Assembly (NCBI GenBank): GCA_902779075.1
Contig: CACZAK010000012.1
Location: forward strand, 1 to 46,357
Reading direction: 5' to 3'
From: an uncultured bacterium
GTDB lineage: Bacteria > Verrucomicrobiota > Kiritimatiellia > RFP12 > UBA1067
Length of the DNA stretch: 46,357 nucleotides
The translations under genes and the position numbers were made by a program. The notes beneath the pieces were generated by a model, which saw nothing but the letters and a program-made list of their open reading frames with translations, was not told the DNA's origin and searched no databases. Shown here in pieces: positions 41,317 to 46,357 of the stretch; the first letter of the stretch is position 1; the number at the start of each line of letters is the position of its first letter.

Positions 41317-42432
41317 TCAAAGATCCATTCCTTCAAAACCCTGCCACACGTCGCGTCCGGAATACGTGAGCGCCTCGCATTCTCCGCGCAGAACCTTGAG
41401 CGCCGAGAGTCCCAGCGCCTCCTGCTCCATCTCGCCCGGATACGCGCTGACTGGCGCGATGAATCCGCAGTGCTTCTCGATGCCTTCGATGATGTCGGCG
41501 AAGCGGACGAGTCCGCCGGTGAGGACGATGCCGTCCACCTTTCCGCAGAGGACCACCGCCATCTCGCCGATCTGCTTGCAGATCTGGTAGATCATCGTGT
41601 TCCAGACGAGTGTCGCCTTCTTGTCGCCTTTCTCCACAAGCGCGTGGATCGTGTCGGAGTTGGACGTTCCGAAGAAATCGACGAATCCGCCGGAACGCGT
41701 GCAGCGGCGGCGCAGGTCATCGACGGAATGCGTCTCAAGGTAGTTGAGCACCGTCAAGACCGGCAGCGAGCCGATGCGGGTGGGGGAGAACGCGCCGTCC
41801 CCATCTGCGCCCATGTTGCTGTCCACCGTCCGGCCGTGCTCGTGGGCGGCCACGGTGATGCCGCCGTCGATGTGCGCGACGATGAAGTTGCAGTCCTCGT
41901 ACCTGCGGCCGATCTTCTTGGCGTGGAACTCGGCCACGGCCTTCTGGTTCAGGCAGTGCGTATGCGCAAAGCGGTACACGCCCTTGATGCCCGTGAGCCG
42001 CGCATAGTCGTTGAGCTCGTCCACGGTCGTTGGATGGAGCGTGAAGGCGGACTTCCCGAACTCCTCCGCGAACTTCCACGCGAGCATCACCCCGAGCTTG
42101 GCGGGATGCTCCGAACCGTCAAGGCCCTTGACGGCGTCGTTGTAGAGGTTCTGGTCAACGCGAATGACGCCGCTGGGCTGGGAGTGCGTTCCGCCGCAAC
42201 GGCCGACGAACGCGTCGATCGTGTCGGGATCCACGCCCTCCGCCTTGAGCATGTCCAGGATCACGCCGCGCCGGAACGGCATCTGGTCGTTGACGTGAGA
42301 AAACTTCAGAAGTTCGGACGCCTCATGGAAGAGCTTCCGCTCGAAGACCGATGTCTCGTCCTCGAATAGGCTGACCTTCGTCGAAGTCGAGCCTGGGTTG
42401 ATAACAAGCAGCCTGAATTTGCCGTCTTTCAT
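41317..42432 (-). CDS. buk: Butyrate kinase family acyl kinase
   Basis: This 371-aa ASKHA-fold kinase makes ATP from an acyl phosphate. The N-terminal phosphate loop is LVINPGSTSTKVSLFEDE, the butyrate-kinase form (acetate kinases read NxGSSSxK). AHIDGGITVAAHEHGR (~185), SGGFVDFFGTSN (~255) and IVLTGGLV (~310) follow. It is slightly longer than typical Buk. The start at 42432 is used because the upstream extension is unlike the family. Sandwiched in an operon with pta, it could use acetyl, propionyl, butyryl or branched acyl phosphate; sequence alone favours butyryl or isobutyryl. Confidence 0.9.
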   Translation of the reverse strand: MKDGKFRLLVINPGSTSTKVSLFEDETSVFERKLFHEASELLKFSHVNDQMPFRRGVILDMLKAEGVDPDTIDAFVGRCGGTHSQPSGVIRVDQNLYNDAVKGLDGSEHPAKLGVMLAWKFAEEFGKSAFTLHPTTVDELNDYARLTGIKGVYRFAHTHCLNQKAVAEFHAKKIGRRYEDCNFIVAHIDGGITVAAHEHGRTVDSNMGADGDGAFSPTRIGSLPVLTVLNYLETHSVDDLRRRCTRSGGFVDFFGTSNSDTIHALVEKGDKKATLVWNTMIYQICKQIGEMAVVLCGKVDGIVLTGGLVRFADIIEGIEKHCGFIAPVSAYPGEMEQEALGLSALKVLRGECEALTYSGRDVWQGFEGMDL

Positions 42433-42505
42433 TTTGATCTCTTTTACCTGAAAGCGGATGGAAGTTATAGGCAATAAGTGTGGAAAATGCAGATGTCGGG
42501 AACTG

Positions 42506-42880
42506 TCAGCTTTGTTCCTCGGTCGGGCGGGCGGCGTAGTCGATGGTCACGCCGATGCCGAAGTGGACGTAGTAATCAGGATTTCCGGCGACCGGAATCC
42601 AGAAGGTGGTCATACGCGGGGTGGTCTCGGTCTTTTCCGTGTAGAGCCACGTCGTCGTGCCGACCTTGCGCATCTGCGCCTGGCGGCAGAGACCGGCCTT
42701 CAATCCGGGGCATCCCTGCGCGCAGACGACGCCGGGCTTGCGCCCGTAGCGCGCGCATGCCGGATTGACCGCGACCACGCGGTACGTCTTGTGGCACAGC
42801 TGCACGGGCTCGGGGAGCCCGTCGTACATGAGGTGGAACGCCTCGCCCAGCTTCGCCTCGAGTTCTTCTTGTTCTGTCAT
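42506..42880 (-). CDS. Small PAS-like Cys-rich protein
   Basis: This 124-aa soluble protein starts at 42880, where GGAGG lies 6 nt upstream. VQLCHKTYRVVAVNPACARYGRKPG resembles the start of a PAS fold (xVxxVNPAxxxxxG). The sequence CAQGCPGLKAGLCRQAQM gives a cluster of three Cys, with two others at 'LCH' and 'ACA'. The C-terminal half (WIPVAGNPDYYVHFGIGVTIDY) fits the last PAS strands. It may sense redox state or bind a metal or flavin. It is 34 bp after a flavodoxin-like gene and 73 bp before buk, so a role tied to that operon is likely but unproven. Confidence 0.7.
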   Translation of the reverse strand: MTEQEELEAKLGEAFHLMYDGLPEPVQLCHKTYRVVAVNPACARYGRKPGVVCAQGCPGLKAGLCRQAQMRKVGTTTWLYTEKTETTPRMTTFWIPVAGNPDYYVHFGIGVTIDYAARPTEEQS

Positions 42881-42914
42881 TGCGACCTCCTTTTCTGGTT
42901 TCGTGCCTGTTGCG

Positions 42915-43442
42915 TCAAAGGGCCTTAACGAGGTCGAGGATCTTTGCGCGCGTCGCGTCCGTCTTCTGCTCGTCGATCTTGGCCGTGACGATGCCGGTGT
43001 CTTCCACGCCCCAGTAGTTGAGAATGCCATGGTACTCGCCGATTGACTCGCCGATTGCGCCGTCGTACACGCCGGGGGAATAGGACGAAAGCAGCATCGC
43101 CGCCTTCTTCAGCTTGCCCGGCTTGTTCATGTTGTAGCTGCGCTGGATCGGCGCCTGGATCTGCGCGGCCATCGTGAAGTAGTAGATCGGTGCGGCGAGG
43201 ACGAGGACTTCCGCCTCCGCGAGGAGCGGGTAGAGCCCCTGCATGTCGTCCTTCTGGATGCACGCGCCGTTGCCCTTCCCGTGGCAGTACTCGCAGGCCA
43301 TGCAGCCCGCGATCTTCTTGTGCGCCACGTCGACGAGCGTCACCGTGTACCCGGCCGCCTCGGCGGCCTTGCGGTATTCCTCCGCCATCCAGGCGGTGTT
43401 TCCGTTCGCCCGCGGCGAACCCTGCAAGATGAGAACGTTCAT
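42915..43442 (-). CDS. NAD(P)H-dependent flavin oxidoreductase, flavodoxin-like
   Basis: This 175-aa protein starts with the FMN-phosphate loop VLILQGSPRANGNTAWM. KKIAGCMACEYCHGKGNGACIQKDDM is the Cys-rich segment found in the iron-sulfur flavoprotein/NADPH-FMN-reductase group. EVLVLAAPIYYFTMAAQIQAPIQR is the usual dimer/flavin-binding stretch. It probably reduces quinones, flavins or other acceptors in the cytoplasm. GAAGGAAAG precedes the ATG, and an extended -10 promoter lies at 43486-43494. It heads the operon leading through the PAS-like protein to buk and pta. Confidence 0.9.
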   Translation of the reverse strand: MNVLILQGSPRANGNTAWMAEEYRKAAEAAGYTVTLVDVAHKKIAGCMACEYCHGKGNGACIQKDDMQGLYPLLAEAEVLVLAAPIYYFTMAAQIQAPIQRSYNMNKPGKLKKAAMLLSSYSPGVYDGAIGESIGEYHGILNYWGVEDTGIVTAKIDEQKTDATRAKILDLVKAL

Positions 43443-43485
43443 TTTCGCTTTCCTTCGATTTCTTTCATTGCTAAAGTGCTTTTCT

Positions 43486-43494
43486 ATTATACCA
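43486..43494 (-). promoter_or_regulatory. Extended -10 promoter of the buk-pta operon
   Basis: On the minus strand TGGTATAAT (TGnTATAAT), with an expected leader of about 37 nt to the flavodoxin gene. No good -35 is seen. The degenerate end of the second MITE copy begins about 50 bp upstream. Confidence 0.55.
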
Positions 43495-43542
43495 CAAAGT
43501 CAGCCTGTGGACATTGACATTTGTGGTTTGTGAACAATATGC

Positions 43543-43741
43543 ATTGGAACTTGGAAACAACCATGACAACTTTCAAAAACAACATTATCCTGCGGGCGCA
43601 CCTTGAACATTCAGAATCGTGACAGTTTGAGGTTTGGCAAATGGGCGCGGGCGAGTTAGCCCGCGCGCCAAAGGCAAGTTGTTTCAAAAAAGTTGTTTCC
43701 AATTATCAGAAGGCTCGACGGTGAATTACGCAGATGCGCCC
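43543..43741 (-). mobile_element. Second, inverted copy of the MITE-like element
   Basis: The minus strand matches 19485-19682 with about 13 differences in about 190 positions by hand alignment, including the central hairpin. The end CAGATGCGCCC (43731-43741) is intact. The other end is degenerate and no target duplication is recognised, so this copy is older or truncated. Its intact end supplies the last codons and the TAA stop (43726-43728) of the cyclo-ligase fusion gene. Confidence 0.8.
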
Positions 43742-45375
43742 GAATATTGTGCAAGTGCTTCTTCCACGAAAAGGCGCAAGGGCAGATTGAATTTAGGTGG
43801 CAACCATCCTAACGGATTATGATGCTCAGACAAGTCGTACCACCACTGGGCATATCTGTGAGGCGACGGATTTACCTTCCCTTCAAGTGAGATTTCGCAC
43901 TTCCGCACAAACGGCCACAATCCCGAGATGCAGTTCATCCGCCCTTTTCTGATTTGACATTTAACGCATCCGAAAAGCCCCCTCAGCATTCTGAAAATGC
44001 AGCTGATGAGAATCGCAGCCACTACAATACCGCCCAGCGCCCATCCAACGTATGGGATATAGAGCAGGAATGTTGCCAACATTAGCACGATGAGCACTCC
44101 CAGGACGCCATCAAGTGATATGTTCGGCGAGAACGGGCGAATGACCGCGATTTGCCCCTGCCCGTCATCCGTCGAGCGGATTTTCATCCCGCGCGGCAGC
44201 CTCGCGAGACGCGCCCTGCGTGCGGCATGATACGCCGCATCATCCCATTTGTTTGTGCGGTTGATTAGGAGCGCCAGCATAAATGCCGTGCGGGAGTAAG
44301 TCCTGACCAACGGTCGGCAAGGAGGAATATTCTCGCCGTCTGCCCATATCTTGACAGTGTCAAAGTCATATTCCGTCAAATCAGATTCGCTCGTCCCGCC
44401 AGTCACCTGCGACCACGGCGACAACGTAAACCGCCGTACAGGAAGCGGAAGCCGGCCAAACAACCTGCGGCGGCACACACCCTCGCCGTTCGCGAAGCGT
44501 ATTTCCGCCTCGCATTCCACACATACGGCGATCGCCTTTATCAGCATGGCAAGCGAGATGACGAAAAAGGCAAGAACGACCAACAGCGCCATACCCACAA
44601 CTCGCCGCGACGGCATATAAACACCCGACTTCGCGAGCGCGTACATCAAACCGAACACGGCAAATCCAATGCCTGTCAAGAGAAGCGCCCAAAGAAGGCA
44701 ATTGGCGATTGTCTTCACGCGCCGCGACCTGTCTTTTCTGGTTATTTTCGCCCAGAAATCATCGTCCGTCTCTTTGAACTCGAGCGCCTCGTCGTCGAGC
44801 GAGCCGTCCACTACTTCGGTGAGCGGGATGTCGTGCGGTTCCGCAGGGAGGTCATCGACGATCTGGAACGAATAGGCGACGCCGATCTTTACGGCGCCCT
44901 TCGGCGCAGATGCGAGAAAGCGGTCGTACCATCCGCCACCATAGCCAAGGCGCTTGCCGCCGCGCGTAAAGGCAAGGCCGGGGATGATCCAGGCGTCGAC
45001 TTTCTTCGGCTCTACGATATCAGCATCGGCCGGCTCGCGGATTCCCATCGGGCCGCGCCGCAGATTCTTCTCGTCCAGTCCTTTCAATTTCGCGAGTTCG
45101 TAGGTCTCGCCGTTCCAGCGCGGCGCGACCACTTCGACGCCCATGTGAAGCATGTACTCGATGTAGGGATCGATGTTAATTTCGTCGGGCGAGGCGAGGT
45201 AGACGGCGAGCGGCGAGCCGAAGTCAAACGGATCGACCATCAAGCCGATATCGCGTCGCGCCTTGAGCTTTTCGCAAATGGCGACATCCGCGGCGGCCTT
45301 TTGATCCGCCGCAAGCTCCTTCCGCCGCGCCTTCATCGTGCGCCGAAGCTCGGCCTTGTTGCTGCTGCTATTCAT
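43726..45375 (-). CDS. 5-formyltetrahydrofolate cyclo-ligase fused to a membrane domain
   Basis: This is a 549-aa protein. Residues 1-~205 are a complete 5-FCL enzyme: KAELRRTMKARRKEL at the N-terminus, and IIPGLAFTRGGKRLGYGGGWYDRFLA (~150) as the ATP/folate signature. It makes 5,10-methenyl-THF from 5-formyl-THF. Residues ~235-310 hold two or three hydrophobic helices (TIANCLLWALLLTGIGFAVFGLMY, VVGMALLVVLAFFVISLAMLI). A soluble part and another membrane pair near 425-470 (GVLGVLIVLMLATFLLYI) follow. 5-FCL normally stops near 190 aa. The start at 45375 has AAGG 5 nt upstream. The last four codons and the stop come from the MITE-like repeat. Confidence 0.85.
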   Translation of the reverse strand: MNSSSNKAELRRTMKARRKELAADQKAAADVAICEKLKARRDIGLMVDPFDFGSPLAVYLASPDEINIDPYIEYMLHMGVEVVAPRWNGETYELAKLKGLDEKNLRRGPMGIREPADADIVEPKKVDAWIIPGLAFTRGGKRLGYGGGWYDRFLASAPKGAVKIGVAYSFQIVDDLPAEPHDIPLTEVVDGSLDDEALEFKETDDDFWAKITRKDRSRRVKTIANCLLWALLLTGIGFAVFGLMYALAKSGVYMPSRRVVGMALLVVLAFFVISLAMLIKAIAVCVECEAEIRFANGEGVCRRRLFGRLPLPVRRFTLSPWSQVTGGTSESDLTEYDFDTVKIWADGENIPPCRPLVRTYSRTAFMLALLINRTNKWDDAAYHAARRARLARLPRGMKIRSTDDGQGQIAVIRPFSPNISLDGVLGVLIVLMLATFLLYIPYVGWALGGIVVAAILISCIFRMLRGLFGCVKCQIRKGRMNCISGLWPFVRKCEISLEGKVNPSPHRYAQWWYDLSEHHNPLGWLPPKFNLPLRLFVEEALAQYSGASA

Positions 45376-45412
45376 CATTGCCTTTTTTAGGAGCAAACCG
45401 CTTACCCATGCC

Positions 45413-46357
45413 TCACTCCAAACCCAACCGATGAGAGATGGCGGCAACGAAATCATCGCGGACCTCCGCCTCGGCGGCAAAGCGCGACCAGTCGCGGACG
45501 GCGCTTTTGACTTCGTCCAGCACGGTGCGCGCCTTGCGCTCGCGCATGTTCGCGAAGCGCGCGCAGGAGAGGATGTCGTCGTCCGAAATGCCGATGCGTT
45601 TTCCGTTCACGGACATTTGGTGGCGCGAGGTCCAGTCGCCTTCCGGATTGTGCGCGTAGCACTCGTCGTAAGCAGGTGCGAGCGACCACTCGCCACGCCG
45701 GTCCATGAGATACGCGATGTTCTTCACGTGGTCGTCGCAGTTCCACGCCAGCACGTTGAACGCCATGCGACGGAAGAGCTGCTCGTTGGCGCGCGCATCG
45801 TTCACGACGCGGCGCGTGACACGAAACGCCTGTTCGTAAGAATAGGCGGCGGGATCGTTGAAATCCATGTGCGCAAGCGCTCCGAGCGTCTGCGCATGCA
45901 GCTTGCCGCCGTCCGGGAGCCTGTCGAACCGGCGCGTCATGAAGTGGCGCTTGTTCCAGAGTCGACACTCCGTCATCTCGATTCCCGCTGCGCGGGCCAT
46001 CAGATGGTAGGCGTATTCGACGCGCCCGTAGCCCCATTTGTCGTCGCCTTCCTTGTCGCCGTTTCCCGTGAGCCCGTCGAACTTAATGAGCCAGTAGCCG
46101 AATCCCTCGGGAAGCGCGACTTGCCCGGATCTCACCTCGCCCGTCGCCTCGTTCCACCCGATGAGCGCCTTCGCGCGCGCGCCGCCGGCTGACGAGCCGA
46201 CCTTGAGTATCGACGAATACCGCTTCATGTCCGGCACAAGCTTTGCCGCGGCCTCGGTGCGGGATTTCAACACCTCGTCAGCAAGTTCCGCCAGCGCATC
46301 CACATGTATCTCCTCCGACTTGTCCTCATCATCGAACATGGTCGGCTTGTATTCGAG
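45413..46357 (-). CDS. hipA: HipA-family kinase, 5' end beyond the window
   Basis: The visible 314 codons form most of a HipA-like Ser/Thr kinase, the toxin of type II HipBA modules. GSSAGGARAKALIG is the Gly-rich P-loop. LIKFDG, HFMTRRFDR, the catalytic NVLAWNCDDHVKNIAYLMD (HipA NxDDHxxN) and WSLAPAYDECY follow in order. An ATG at 46339 is not the real start: the frame is open to the window edge (LEYKPT, like the FxYxP of HipA N-terminal domains), and roughly 100 residues are missing. Whether a HipB antitoxin gene lies further out cannot be seen. It is 37 bp before the cyclo-ligase fusion. Confidence 0.88.
   Translation of the reverse strand, partial: LEYKPTMFDDEDKSEEIHVDALAELADEVLKSRTEAAAKLVPDMKRYSSILKVGSSAGGARAKALIGWNEATGEVRSGQVALPEGFGYWLIKFDGLTGNGDKEGDDKWGYGRVEYAYHLMARAAGIEMTECRLWNKRHFMTRRFDRLPDGGKLHAQTLGALAHMDFNDPAAYSYEQAFRVTRRVVNDARANEQLFRRMAFNVLAWNCDDHVKNIAYLMDRRGEWSLAPAYDECYAHNPEGDWTSRHQMSVNGKRIGISDDDILSCARFANMRERKARTVLDEVKSAVRDWSRFAAEAEVRDDFVAAISHRLGLE

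Noticed and set aside
46322..46339. ATG at 46339 as the start of hipA
   Set aside because: The frame is open to the window edge and the HipA N-terminal domain is missing, so the gene is cut by the window.
1..46357. tRNA or rRNA genes
   Set aside because: No cloverleaf with a recognisable TTC-loop or rRNA segment was noticed on either strand, although a covariance search was not possible.

Overview
The window reads as a GC-rich chromosomal segment of an uncultured, probably gut- or rumen-associated bacterium of the PVC superphylum, most likely Kiritimatiellota/Verrucomicrobiota. This is inferred from family content, since no rRNA or other phylogenetic marker is present. The clues are many secreted LamG and jelly-roll surface proteins, one PEP-CTERM protein, a PD40 cytochrome c of the planctomycete/verrucomicrobial kind, PD-(D/E)XK-fused AAA ATPases, and intergenic heptamer and palindrome repeats. 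Every gene except one (39363-40250) lies on the minus strand, so transcription runs from high to low coordinates.

Layout from left to right. 1-1010 is gene-free and packed with inverted repeats, including three 16-bp palindromes at exact 23-bp spacing. 1011-9542 holds a family 2 glycosyltransferase, two secreted surface proteins, a HAD phosphatase, a class C beta-lactamase-like hydrolase, cysS and a secreted unknown. 9577-18244 holds tex, a large membrane/TPR protein and four small secreted proteins (one PEP-CTERM) behind a recognisable promoter. 18388-25602 is metabolic: ornithine carbamoyltransferase, a PD40 dihaem cytochrome c, an Orn/Lys/Arg decarboxylase and L-arabinose isomerase. 25792-38605 is accessory: two nuclease-fused ATPases alternate with very large surface proteins, one of them split by a frameshift at a C6 run, and a C10 (streptopain-like) protease. 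39363-40250 is an isolated plus-strand gene. 40355-43442 is a compact fermentation operon (flavodoxin-type oxidoreductase, small PAS-like protein, butyrate kinase, phosphate acetyltransferase). 43726-46357 has a formyl-THF cyclo-ligase fused to a membrane domain and the end of a HipA kinase gene.

The most unusual signals are non-coding. (1) A 227-bp MITE-like element has 11-bp perfect terminal inverted repeats and a perfect 8-bp target duplication (19477-19719), with a second inverted copy 24 kb away. (2) A conserved promoter plus two-hairpin leader lies in front of both araA and an unrelated 1176-aa surface protein, with one compensatory base-pair change. (3) A family of short GC-rich hairpins beginning GGTAGGG or TAGTAGAACGGG lies between genes and, in frame, inside tex and the C10 protease gene. 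(4) Three genes have strong sigma70 promoters so close to the start codon that their mRNAs must be leaderless or nearly so.

All identifications come from reading motifs by eye. No database search was possible.
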